This document shows positions 13,645 through 23,527 of a stretch of 64,000 bases of DNA, in pieces. The DNA lies in NCBI GenBank assembly GCA_036852015.1, contig JAANDG010000610.1, forward strand, positions 1 through 64,000, written 5' to 3'. The stretch is from Pelodera strongyloides. Lineage: Eukaryota > Nematoda > Chromadorea > Rhabditida > Rhabditidae. Position 1 is the first letter of the stretch; each line of letters starts with the position of its first letter. The notes beneath the pieces were generated by a model. It was given only the letters and a program-made list of their open reading frames with translations, was not told where the DNA came from and made no database searches. Made by a program: the position numbers and the translations under genes.

Positions 13645-14324
13645 GTAGCATTCGAAATCTTCCCTTCTTAGTTGGTCCTACATGACCGGCGAGGACGATA
13701 TCGGCTTCTGTGTCCACTACGATAAGACGGCCGGTGCAGACAACCTGACTGAGATGGACGTCGTCTATCCCTACATCAGACTCGAGTGCAGCCAAGTACC
13801 AATCGCTGGATCCCTTACCGCAGAGAAACCCGGAACATGTAAGCTATTATGTTCTATTTGAGGAGACCACAATGGCATTTTCATATACATCGTACTTTTT
13901 TACTACTACTGAGTACTATCGTCAATCGGTCACGTGTACAACGAAACTCAAGAGTTGCGTTTCCCGCAACATTTCGGCGCGTATTTTGCGTCCCATTTCG
14001 TTTCGGCGCCCATTTTGTGTCCCGAAATGATGCAGTTTAGCTTTTGCAGCGTCATACGTAGCAGAACGGCGCGTATTTATTCCTTAACTTTGCGCAGAGG
14101 CGATAACGTGACCAATGAGGCTCTGCCGAGGTGCGTTTATTGCTGGTTGAAAACTGAAAACTGATACGAAAGGCGCGCGCTCGATTCCCGCTCGTCCAAT
14201 TACATTTGTTTGCTACTGACTTACGAAATCTTCGTCAATTTCAGACATCATCGAGTTCGACAACTACTACTCGTGGTTCAGCGCCAAGCAACTTCGCTAC
14301 AACATTGAGATTGATGACTTGTAA
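3186..14324 (+). CDS. CRAL-TRIO plus GOLD domain protein (SEC14-like, CTG family)
   Basis: Eleven exons join in phase: 3186-3253, 5195-5266, 5498-5588, 11352-11442, 11812-11906, 12323-12480, 12665-12752, 13006-13115, 13325-13462, 13672-13838, 14245-14324. They encode 385 aa. Residues about 15-70 form the CRAL-TRIO N-domain (SYLLRWLRAKDGRFDE). Residues about 75-250 form the lipid-binding CRAL-TRIO fold (LVFDLDHISSAHFG; exit motif HWGGKL). Residues about 265-383 form a GOLD beta-sandwich (YGLGPIPDTYY; ending FDNYYSWFSAKQLRYN). This order matches animal SEC14L proteins and the nematode ctg genes, which bind phosphoinositides or other lipids and act at membranes; the ligand here is unknown. The start is ATG at 3186, giving MPLATIPNAPASALETQAVK; it joins the next exon in phase and no better upstream exon was found. 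The 5.76 kb intron after exon 3 holds minisatellites and foldback elements. The first exon is the least certain part. Confidence 0.92.
4229..4348. mobile_element. CCCCGGGGA-rich foldback family, copy 1
   Basis: ATTCACCACTCAATTCCCC, then GGGGAACTTTTCCCC and CCCCGGGAATATTTCCCCG. Related to the elements at 15855 and 30607. Confidence 0.6.
5042..5115 (-). pseudogene. tRNA-derived sequence
   Basis: On the minus strand TAGCGTAGCGGTAAACGC (A box) and GCGAGTTCGACCCCCGC (B box with T-stem) are spaced as in a tRNA. The acceptor stem does not pair. It lies about 80 bp before exon 2 of the CRAL-TRIO gene. Confidence 0.5.
5276..5328. repeat. TTTTATC tandem repeat
   Basis: Seven TCTTTTTAT-like units just after CRAL-TRIO exon 2. 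Confidence 0.8.
6209..6300. repeat. (CT)n microsatellite
   Basis: CT-rich tract interrupted by GTACTTC words, in a CRAL-TRIO intron. Confidence 0.88.
6636..6695. repeat. CCGGCCGG family fragment
   Basis: Only the interior AAATTAGCATAAATACGTAA and CGATGCGTTTCAAAAAC part is recognisable. Confidence 0.5.
7214..7385. mobile_element. TTAA-flanked element, AGCGATATGRCACG family, copy 1
   Basis: TTAAAGCGGTATGGCATGGC at the left, GTGCCATATCGCTTTAA at the right. Termini relate to the copies at 40661 and 41622. Confidence 0.65.
7716..7886. repeat. GC-rich minisatellite, 16-17 bp unit
   Basis: About ten imperfect tandem units of the type ATAGCCGCTACCCGGG, some reading GTAGCCGTTACCCGGG. In the long intron 3 of the CRAL-TRIO gene. 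Confidence 0.85.
8563..8671. repeat. (CT)n-rich tract
   Basis: Interrupted CT repeats with CACTCGCACTC and TATCTCTCT words. Confidence 0.8.
9109..9288. mobile_element. CCGGCCGG foldback family, copy 3
   Basis: Left end TTAAAGCGAAGTGCCGGCCG, right end ACCGGCCGGTATTTTGCTTT followed by AA. TTAA lies at each end. Confidence 0.8.
9603..9662. repeat. Degenerate telomere-like words
   Basis: Scattered TTAGGC words (GGCTTAGATTTAGGC, TTTAGGCCTAGGC, CTTAGGCC), more decayed than the array at 14336. Confidence 0.5.
10444..10569. repeat. (GA)n-rich tract
   Basis: AGAGAGAG and GAGACTTAGAGAC words, interrupted. Confidence 0.8.
11468..11567. repeat. Minisatellite, six 18-bp units
   Basis: GACACCCTTGAAAACCAT repeated; later units read GTAAACCAT and GCAAACCAT. 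It starts 26 bp after the donor of CRAL-TRIO exon 4. Confidence 0.85.
11927..11990. repeat. Two direct ~33-bp units with internal palindromes
   Basis: Two copies of a unit containing TCCTCAAAACGACAACGTGC, right after CRAL-TRIO exon 5. GTTGTTTTT and AAAACGACAAC words make each unit locally palindromic. Confidence 0.7.
12080..12180. repeat. GGCGTGCAAG family fragment
   Basis: CTTGGCGTGCAAGAGGTGTG and then TTTTTCACGCCGCATGCA. In the intron before CRAL-TRIO exon 6. Confidence 0.45.
13527..13643. repeat. (CT)n microsatellite before CRAL-TRIO exon 10
   Basis: A long CT tract ending 29 bp before the exon at 13672; it extends the polypyrimidine stretch of that acceptor. Confidence 0.88.
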
Positions 14325-14335
14325 AACAGTTGACT

Positions 14336-14418
14336 AAGCCTAAGCCTAAGCGTAAGCCTAAGCCTAAGCCTAAGCCGAAGCATAAGCCTAAGCCTAAGCC
14401 TAGGCCTAAGCACAATCC
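14336..14418. repeat. Interstitial telomere-like array
   Basis: About thirteen TAAGCC units (complement of the nematode telomere repeat TTAGGC) with a few variants such as CGTAAGCC and AGGCC. It begins 12 nt after the CRAL-TRIO stop codon. Confidence 0.9.
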
Positions 14419-14754
14419 TTACCATTAGCTATATTTGGTTAGAGAACCATCTTTAGCAGCTTGAGCAAGTTGCGTGTATCTGAATACAACTGAAGAATTG
14501 AGCCTGTGAGAAGTAATAACGTATCCCGTGCTTCATAAACATGTATAATTAGTATAATGAAGCAATTAGTGACGATTAATTATCGTATTTTCGATCGAAT
14601 TATCGTCTACATGTACATATTGTTCGAAAATATACGCATTTCTCTGATTATTGATTATTTTGTTTATTTTTGTATTATTGATCGAGTATTTATCGATTAA
14701 CTAGAACAGTATAATTCGTGGTTTTACGCGATTTTACGCGTTTATTTACAACTT

Positions 14755-14860
14755 GAAGGTTGGTGTGCAAGCGGTGTGGAAATATGGAGGGCCGCAATAA
14801 ACCGGCGTATTAGATTGTTCGCGAAAACCACGCCATTTCGGCGCTACTTGCGCGCCAGCC
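14755..14860. repeat. GGCGTGCAAG family fragment
   Basis: GAAGGTTGGTGTGCAAGCGG near the left; CACGCCATTTC and GCGCCAGCCTTC near the right. Confidence 0.45.
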
Positions 14861-15497
14861 TTCCTCCGCGCTTGTAGTGCCAGCATAGCTGTACAGACTT
14901 GCTTTTCTTTTTGAATGTTATTTTGCATCTTAAGCACTTTTTTTTAATAAGATAACACGATTATTAGTGTTAATAGCGTTGAATGAAACAGTGATTTTGT
15001 AGTAAAAACTCGCGTTTCCTTTATATATTTCTTGTTGATAGTACTGTATTTTCTTGCATTACTGATTGCCTTATTCATGTAATTTATATGTGGTCAGAAA
15101 TAAGGTTTTACTACTGGCGGGATTTTGTGTGCGGTATGTCTGTATTATCGCGTTTCAATTAAAACTTTTCAAAACTCCGATCAAAGACCAATCGATAAAC
15201 CATAAACGTCACAGAATTTCGCCACCGATTTATTCAAACGTGTACCAAGCTTTTTGAAATAAACGATTCACTTTTTGCGTGTTGTTTTGGGTTTTATTGT
15301 TGTTTATGGCTTATTGTGTGGTGTTACTGTTACTCTATATACTATGTGTATCGCTTATTCGCCCTGAACCCTGAACTCTTTACAGTTTGCAGCTACGCAC
15401 GTAAGAGCAGACTGCGTCAGCTATAACAAAGAGGTCTATGATATATGACACAGGCTGATTTTTCCAGTCATTGTCTCATTGTTTATTCGCGTAAAGG

Positions 15498-15690
15498 TTA
15501 AAGCGAAATAGCGGTCGGTTTTTGAAAAGCATCTGGTCAGGTAACGGTATTCCTATGTATTTATGCAAAGTGGGGTCAAATTGGGGTCGATTTTTTTAGG
15601 CTAACAATGCTCATTTGCATGTTATGCATGGTAATGTAGTTATTTGACGTACGTTTCAGGTTTCAGGAACCGGCCGTTATTCCGTTTAAA
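15498..15690. mobile_element. CCGGCCGG foldback family, copy 4
   Basis: Left end TTAAAGCGAAATAGCGGTCG, right end GGCCGTTATTCCGTTTAA, with a diverged core. Confidence 0.75.
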
Positions 15691-15854
15691 AAAATATACT
15701 GTTCGTGCTTTTTGCAAGACGATTTGCATGACGACGGATAAGTAAGTAAGGTAAGGTGCTTCTGTTCTTCAACTGTCCTTCTCTGCAACCACTATTGCTG
15801 CCGTCCAAGAAGGTTTGTTGGTTTGTTCCGAACCTTGTCAAGACATCAAGCAAT

Positions 15855-15997
15855 TTTTCACCTGAGGCCATATTCACCACTCCAATTCCCTCTGGGAAAT
15901 AGTCCCTGGGGACAGAAAATAGCATTCTAATGTGAGACACGCAGAGAAAAAGACGGGGAATTCCCCATGGGGAATTGCGTGGTAAATATGGACTCTG
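15855..15997. mobile_element. CCCCGGGGA-rich foldback family, copy 2
   Basis: CCTGAGGCCATATTCACCAC at the left and GTGGTAAATATGGACTCTGG at the right form inverted ends; GTCCCTGGGGACAGAAAATA lies in the middle. Confidence 0.7.
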
Positions 15998-16545
15998 GAA
16001 TTCGTCGGCTGAACAAGTCCTTTGCCATCACAGAACAGACCGAACTCTATTTTGAGAAGAGTATAAAGTCGTCATCGATCTACGTGCTTAATTGGTTCTT
16101 CTTGTGGTGATTGATTTGATTGAAATGGACGCGAAGTTTAGCGAAGCCGCGCTGATTGTGTCCTAATCGTCTCGTCTACAGCTATGCCGACTACAGCAAC
16201 TAACTCTTGTACTTTGTAATGTTTGGTGCAAAGTTACTTGAAACAACCAGCTGTCATTGAAGGGCCTTCGGCACAGAGATGCTCATTAACCTAACTATTG
16301 GTAATTATTAGTGCACAGCTAAAAAAATCTTTTCCTACAAAATGATCTCGGCTGCGTATCGAATTGAAGCCATATGACCGGGCAATTGGTCGGTCGGAGA
16401 TTGAGTGAGATAGTGTAGTGATAAGAGAGATGCAGTCGTCGGTGTGATTGAGATATCAGTGATTGAAAGCCGTCATATGCTCATTTTTAACGGTCGAGGA
16501 ATACCAGCCGCGGTGTTCGGATTGTAGAATGCTCTCACTCACTCT

Positions 16546-16632
16546 CTTCTCGGTCCGTCTCTGTCTGTCTCTCTCCGTCCGTCCGTCTCTCTCTCTCTCT
16601 TTCTCTCCCTCTCTCTCTATCAGTCTCTGTGT
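16546..16632. repeat. (CT)n microsatellite
   Basis: CT repeats mixed with GTCCGTC words; intergenic. Confidence 0.85.
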
Positions 16633-17024
16633 CTTATAAACATTTTCACTCTTTCCTTCTATTTCTCTAGACCCTACGCACACTATCACATACTTTTCAT
16701 CTCTAACCATCGCATGCGATCTCCCCCCTCCCCTGTAGTCTTGTGTCGAAGCAAACGTTGATCAATTTGTGTACAGTTTCTGATACAGCAAATTAATCAT
16801 CATATTGTTCGACCAAAGTGCATTCAGATTTATTCTTCTGTAATTACCAAGGGAAAAATACTGTTATTGGGACAGGAGAGCGTGCTCCTTGAGCGAGACT
16901 AGACGATTAGCCCGGGGTACAAATTATCGCCAGATTTCTGCCACGGCCATGCCAGAATTGTTCTAAAGCGAGCCGCGCCGCATGGGTATCGTGGTTTCTG
17001 CCAAGTCTCCGGGTCCATGGTGAG

Positions 17025-17107
17025 AAGATGGTAGCTTGGCACCATTTTCATAAAGATGGTAGCTTGGCACCATTTTCCTAAAGATGGTAGCTTGGCACCA
17101 TTTTCAT
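17025..17107. repeat. Minisatellite, three 29-bp units
   Basis: GATGGTAGCTTGGCACCATT plus TTCATAAA-type spacer repeated three times with single substitutions. Confidence 0.85.
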
Positions 17108-18399
17108 ATGGTATCATTCCCTTGTCAGATATGAAGCGTTTCCCAAGAATTAAAAAATGATACCCTTTTCAGTACTATTTACCTACCTACCTACAATTAG
17201 CCCCCCTGGCACTGCCAGGAACATCCCTCATTGGAGTGGAATGCGGAAAGATGGATCACGTCTATTTTAAAACCGAGACAAATTATTGGCACTGCAGCTG
17301 CTAAGCTGCTAGGTTTATGAGCCTGACCTTTATGATGATACATGATGATACCGTAGCTTAAATTAACTTACAATTAGGCTAGGTCAACGCTTGAACGTGT
17401 TCAAATTCAAAGCGTCGCTTTATCACAACTTGAAAACGGAAATTCGATATCTACGTCTGCGTTATCCACGTTGAACACGGTGTCTCTATAAAGCGGTACC
17501 GTCTACTGGTTTACTTACGTAAATCTAGATAGCACGCGGTGACTTAGGTTTCGGAATTGCAACAGTAATTCATTGGTTTTTTTTTCATCGTCTTCGATAA
17601 AAACTCTGCTACTTGTATTATTATGCTACAGCTCTGAAGTTTTTCTGTAAGGCTGTGGCTTATATTTTTAGTATATTTTTTTTTTCATTTAAATATTTTT
17701 TTCTATCTTTACATTTTTTTGAAAAGGTGCAACACCACCAAACTTCCATGGCATGTTCCTACGTGTATTTTCCTGGAATTTAACTGTGGCCGTTTGTTCT
17801 TCAAAACGTGAAACCTGAGCCAAACCAACCAAAAACGAACTCATTCCGTGCGAGAAGTTTACGTTTCACTCACGTTTAAGACATTTCAAACACTTTTTTT
17901 TACTCTGAAGAAAGCAGTGTTTCATCACATTTATTTATCAGCGTTATGGTTATGGGAAGCCAGCTAATCTTCGTTTTTTATTGGAAATTAAAATTTTTGT
18001 CAGCGCAACCATGACTGTCTATTTTCTAAATATCAGGATGAAACCCCTTTAACGCTTCCGGAAAAAACACATATTCAACGTGACTCTCCGCAAGGTAGTA
18101 TGTATGTAGTACGTACCTTGAGGCTTGAACGAGACCTACACTGATGAAACTGCATTGTGAGCGTCTACACTGGCTCGAAACGAACGGACACTCTTTTTTT
18201 GCCAGGCCATGCACCAGTCAAAGTTTCTCGTTGAGCAAGTGTGAGAGCCGGGCTCGAAAAACACGCGGTCATGAACCTGGCGAAAGTCTGGCGAAGGATG
18301 GAAAAGGTGTACAAAGGAAGAAGTGCGTATTTTCGCCGCGCACCGTTTGCATCGGGCATTTCAGGACTACTCGCTATGCTTCGCGGAATGGATTAATCA

Positions 18400-18573
18400 T
18401 TAAAGCGAAATGCTAGCCCCTTTGGAAAATTTGCATATGATAATATGAAAATCCTATGTAACCTATGCCAATTTTGTACGATTGCCGTGGACGATCGTAC
18501 AAAATTAGCATAGGATACATAGGATTTGCTTATCATATGCAAATTTTCCAAAAGGGCTAGCATTTCGCTTTAA
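18400..18573. mobile_element. TTAA-flanked hairpin, GCTAGCCCC family, copy 1
   Basis: TTAAAGCGAAATGCTAGCCC at the left and its complement at the right enclose an almost perfect 174-bp palindrome rich in CATATGATAAGC and CCTATGTATCC words. Confidence 0.85.
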
Positions 18574-18955
18574 CATACCTAGCAATACTGAGGAGCGTAA
18601 ATAATGAATGTTCGCCCACTCCCCGTTTTTCTATTTTGAGAATCGCTGGTCAACTCAGTAATACTCGTGTAAACACCGAGTAATCGCCTTTTCTTTAGTA
18701 ATGGAATGTTGACAGAACTGATAAGTCAGTAGTAGTTGACTAGGACTACGGTAGCTCAAAATCTGGTGCACTAATTGTGAAAAACTGATTTTTGAAGAAA
18801 ACTGACGGTCTACAACAACATCAACCAGCGGTCATGAATCTGGCGAAAGTATGGCGAAGGAGCCGCCTTGAGAAATAAATATACGTTTCTTACTTCTTTA
18901 GATAGATGTCTCCGTCTCAATGTTCAGACTTCAGACTGTACCTTAGCTCAGATTC

Positions 18956-19094
18956 TATCTCTCTCTCTCGCTTTCTCTCTCGCCTTCTCTCTTTCCTTCT
19001 CTCTCTCTTTCTCTCTCCTTCTCTCTCTCTCTCACTCTGTACTTCTCCTTTTATTCTCTAGTTTTCTCTTTCTCCCTTTCTCTCACTCTCTCAT

Positions 19095-19126
<32 letters not shown>

Positions 19127-19128
19127 TT
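18956..19128. repeat. (CT)n-rich tract, longest in the window
   Basis: About 170 bp of C/T with CTTTCTCTCT repeats; intergenic. Confidence 0.88.
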
Positions 19129-19807
19129 TTTCTCCAACTCCCATTCATTTTCCCTCTAATTTCCTCTACAAGGAGGATTCCTCTTTTTCCGGTCTCCTCG
19201 AAAACCATCTCTCGCTTCATTTTCTGCTGTTGTAACAAACACATAGTTGCTGGACTCTATCCCGGTCTTATGGCATCTTTCTCGGACTTTGGGGCCCGGG
19301 ATTGGTCCTAAGAAATTATTGTAACTTTCCTATTTTTACATGAACAATTTTCCAAATACAGTTATATTTATAACTTCATCTCATTTTAATGTTATGTCGT
19401 ACGGTAGCTCTGTCGGATTTTAAACGAGCTCGAGTCGTATCTGAAAAGTTCCAAGAAACTATCGGACCTATTTTGCATGCTCACTCTTGATATTGCAATT
19501 ATTGCTTTTTAATGTTATACCAATTTGTTTACATGATTTTTCGAAATGCGTTTATTTGTCATGAGATTGCCTTTTCAATGAGCATACAATTTTTTTATTT
19601 TATTTTTTTTTTATTTCTTCCACACTTCGTACTTTGCTCGCATTACCATTACTTGTATTTCAACTCTTTTGTGGGCTTATGGGTTAGAAGATAGGACGAA
19701 TTTTCAACTAGCAATAGGAAATGTATCTGCGTAGCAAGCTTCGAAATTTCGCATGCATGTTAATCCGATAAAGCATATCACCGTCTCGTGCGCTTTCTCT
19801 AATGTGA

Positions 19808-19922
19808 ACTTTGGCATGTAAGCGGCGTAGTAACTGCGCGCAACATGCACGCCATTTCCATTTCGCATGCTTTTTAGTGCGCGCCGTCTTTACGCCGATG
19901 CACGCATTCAGACTAGTTACTT
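19808..19922. repeat. GGCGTGCAAG family fragment
   Basis: AACTTTGGCATGTAAGCGGC and later ATGCACGCCATTTCC and ACGCCGATGCACGC. Confidence 0.45.
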
Positions 19923-22103
19923 TTGGGGATAGAGGCGGAGCAAGTAACCTCGTACATCTCAACACGGAACTCTAACTTGCTGTGAACTTGTGCATACTAC
20001 AAACCACATTCCTTGATTTTGATTACGTCACGAACAGCTCGTTCGTGCTTCTAGTACCAGAGTGACAGCCTCGTTGAAATAACGACAGTTGTCGCGCGCG
20101 TGCGTGTGCTAATGAAACGCCAGCGAGGGGAATCAGAATGACGACTACTCGTAATTTGAAGATTTTATGTGAGATGACCTTATATTTTTTATATTTCTGT
20201 CTAAATCAGCTCTATTTTGATTGGGAACTTACGGCAGGACGGTAAAAGATTGTGATGCTCTGGTCTCTAACAATGTTGTTTCTAAAACTTGGTACAGATG
20301 TATTCTAGCCTTTAGGGCTTCCGCCAACCTAGCCGGTTCAGTGGGTGATCGTATAAAACCTGTTTATCTATCTACGTATGCGTTGGGCTTCAGAAGCAAT
20401 ACATTTTTTTGAGCTCGTATAACCACTCGGTACGCATGAAATCTGATTTAGGAATAGAACGCTGTTTATGTTAAAGATCTTTATGTGCCTTTGACATCAA
20501 GCTACAATTCTTTACACCTCTTAGCACCACCTTGTATTGGCACTACCTTGTAGCTCCACGAAACATTCAAGCCGGGTGGAGATACGGCAGTCTAAGGCTC
20601 TAAGGCGTCTCGTTGCCAGTAAGGTGCAATTTTGCAAAATAAAGTGCACTGGCGATCAGCAGGGTTCGACCGACCAAGATCACAAGATTCAAATTGTCTA
20701 CTAAAGCCGAAACAGCGACTTACACTTTCATTCATTGTTCTTTTTTCTCTTTCAAATAGTTTCTGACCAGACTGTCTGAACTCGTTTGTCGGGTCCTTCG
20801 TCGTCTTTTTGTGTTTTACAGTTTCAATAATATCCGATCAAATTATTTTCTCTTTTTTTCATTGATTACTCTCTCTAGAATTGTTTTTGCTTTTGTACAA
20901 AAAAAAACTTGAAATCTAAAACGCGAAAAATACCGTATAAATATAATGTCATGTGAAGATTACGGTACTTTGTCGTAATGCTGGCACGATACTACCGTAA
21001 ACCACACAATTTGTTGTCTTATTTTTTTTTTGCTTCGAGCTCAAAAAGACATTTTTAAAGGGAATATGTAGGCACTCAAAATGAGCAAAACGACTGCGAA
21101 ACTAGAGTTTCCACACCAGACATGAATTTAAGTAGGCGACTGAATATGTAAATTCGAATATTCTCATTTGCATGCAAATATGTCGCTGTTACATGCTATA
21201 TGCCGATGTATGCACACATATGCAAAAATTTTTGCTCCATCAGCACTGCCGTGTAAGCCAGGGGGTCAAGCAACGCGTTTACTATGGAAAAGATGAACTT
21301 TGAAAATCATTTTCTTTTAAATGGGAAACTTTTAACTATTTTTGTTGTTGTTTCCTTAATGAGGAATACACGTTCTATTAATACAGCTTAACTTCAAAAA
21401 GGGCATACATATTGCATCTCACTCTACTGTTGTTTTTATTCAATATCTGATTGCCCGATGATCTATTTAATTTCGAGGGACAGCTGTTTTGCCAGGGCGA
21501 TAAATCTGCTTGCACTTTTTCCAGTTCACATGCTTGGATGTATCCGTTATTGATTTCCTGTTATATTACGCAAGTCCATTAGTCGTTAAAGTACATAATC
21601 CAGTAACGTTACATCCTTTTGCTCTTGACCATCTGACTTCGATGGTCATTTTTGGGTAGTTTAAGAGGCTTCACCGCTTCACGCTACGCTGCAATTGCAA
21701 GGCTTCTAAGCTGGTGCTCCTTTACTTGGGGGGGGGGGGCAGTCAAAATTTTTTTAATACTGGCTTCTGAGGGCTCAAACTTCGCACATAGAGGGGTAAT
21801 CGATCACGACAAATCGATTGGTGATAAAATTATCGATCGTCGATCATCTATTTATTGATTTTTTTTCTATTTTTCAAATTTACCCTTTTCTGGCCAATTT
21901 TACCGTTTTTGCCCCTAATTTTGTCCTTTCAAGTGGGAGGCTAATCTGGAGAAGGAATAATCAATGATTGGTCATGGGAAGGTGCCAACATTGCCTATGG
22001 CAAATTGGGAGGGTAGAGCTACGCATAAGTACACGGATCGATCAGCCCAATCATTTTTTGTGTTACCCAATCAGTCATTCTCTTCAGTCACCACATAAAA
22101 CAT

Positions 22104-22781
22104 ATGGTTAAGTATATTGTAAATAACAGCTACCTTTTGTTCCAAAACAAGATGTTTCACCAAACAAAAGGCGTCCCACAAGGTGGTAACGCGTCGCCTC
22201 TATTAGCTGACTTGACACTTTCAATGATGGAATTCAAATACCTCAAAATCCCAACTAACCAAAATCTAGGCTTTCAAATGTGCATTAAAAGATATATGGA
22301 TGACATTGTCATTTTCTTCAATGATAACCACATCCCAGATATTCTCAGCTACATGTACCCAAATACACTTGTCCTAGAAAAGGCAAATTCCAACGATCAA
22401 GAAGCACCGTTTCTAGATCTGTTCCTCAAAAGATCAAATGACAGATGGAACATAACCCTTTATAACAAAACCGATGATTATTCTTTTGAGGTTAACCGGT
22501 TTCCTATTTATGACACTCACATTAGTCCCACTATCAAACTGAATTGTATTTTAGGAGAAGTCCTAAGAATTCATAGATGTACATCTGAACTTTCACAGTT
22601 CAAGCTTAAAGTTAAGGAATTCATTAATAAACTTCTCAGTAATGGATACCCATTTAATATTATTATCAGTTACATACATAAATCAATCACCCGCTATCCC
22701 ATTATCTCATATAAGTATAACTCAAACCCTAACATATTGCGCAAATGGATTGGGTCACTCAGTTTGCCTTTAGCATTATAG
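22104..22781 (+). pseudogene. 5'-truncated Penelope-like reverse transcriptase fragment
   Basis: An open frame of 225 codons carries the second half of a reverse transcriptase. It has TKGVPQGGNASPLLADLTL (near residue 21), the catalytic RYMDD at 63-67, then FLDLFLKR and a C-terminal LYNKTDDYSFEV...GEVLRIHRC block. In Penelope-like elements a comparable block follows the palm (LY.K.TD...LR.RRICS). The N-terminal fingers motifs and any GIY-YIG endonuclease are missing, so it is a truncated copy although the remaining frame is intact. It lies between inverted repeats at 21713 and 23527. The GVPQGG box also resembles other non-LTR-like reverse transcriptases, so the subfamily is tentative. Confidence 0.8.
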
Positions 22782-22931
22782 CCTATACAGGACTCACATC
22801 AGTCACACTACAAAGTACATATTATTATCCACACTGTAAATTACACACTACAACACCACATTCTTCTTTTTTCTTTTACATTTTAATATATTTTCACTTA
22901 TTTTAAAATTATATTCCACCGGGGCATCGTA

Positions 22932-22993
22932 CTGAAGATGACCCCACCCCGGTGGCATAAATCCTCGTCTATGACTAAGGGGTCGAAACGAGG
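22932..22993 (+). other. Hairpin with hammerhead-like boxes downstream of the RT frame
   Basis: CTGAAGA (22932-22938) is followed by GACCCC, which pairs with GGGGTC (22979-22984), directly followed by GAAAC (22985-22989). CCTCGT (22963-22968) pairs with ACGAGG (22988-22993). The CUGANGA and GAAA boxes and the GUC after CCTCG are the conserved words of hammerhead ribozymes, known from Penelope-like retroelements. The linear order is not that of a complete hammerhead, so it may be rearranged or inactive. Confidence 0.4.
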
Positions 22994-23527
22994 TACCCTA
23001 CTATCTACTCTTATTCAATTATAACGTTTTTCGTTCACTTTGCCTATTATTCTATATCCATTGTATTATAACTTATAATTATGTTTTCTTTTCTATTGCT
23101 TTGTTTTTGCGGAGTAATCTGTGGAGTATTTTGAAGGGAAAGCTTCGAGGCCCCGCAAGGGATACAATACAACAACGAGTTCATCGACGAACTGTTCATT
23201 GAAGAATTGTGGAAATTGGAATTTAAGGGCGAAAGCCTCATGTACAAATTCTGAGATGTCGTCGCCCAACTAACTCTACCCTACGACGTAGAAACGCCGC
23301 CAGCCTTCGATTGCTTTTGTATGTTCGCATGTGTGCTGTTGCACTGCACAAAGGAAAAGGGTAAATTTGAAAAATAAGAAAAAAGCAATAAATCCATGAT
23401 CGACGATCGATAATTTTATCACCAATCGATTTGTCGTGATCGATTATCCCTCTATGTGCGAAGTTTGAGCCCTCAGAAGCCCGTATTGAAAAATTTTTGA
23501 CTGCCCCCCTCCAAGTAAAGGAGCACC

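Larger units (their letters stand above)
14325..21712. other. Intergenic region, 7.4 kb, no gene seen
   Basis: Begins with the telomere-like array and contains foldbacks at 15498, 15855 and 18400, a minisatellite at 17025, CT tracts and a GGCGTGCAAG fragment. No frame with domain-like sequence or convincing exon chain was found. Confidence 0.6.
21713..23527. mobile_element. Composite element: RT fragment enclosed by ~180 bp inverted repeats
   Basis: The left repeat runs from about 21713 to 21890 and the right repeat from about 23354 to 23527. They are inverted and closely similar, starting GGTGCTCCTTTACTTGG and including the palindrome-rich part ATCGATTGGTGATAAAATTA. The long G run at 21729 is shorter in the right copy. 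The RT fragment and its 3' hairpin motif lie between them. Inverted rather than direct terminal repeats could be inverted pLTRs of a Penelope-like element, or a DNA-transposon-like element that received an RT insertion. Confidence 0.75.

Noticed and set aside
18868..19311. 147-codon open frame, Ser/Leu/Phe-rich
   Set aside because: Produced by a CT tract; no domain or splice support.
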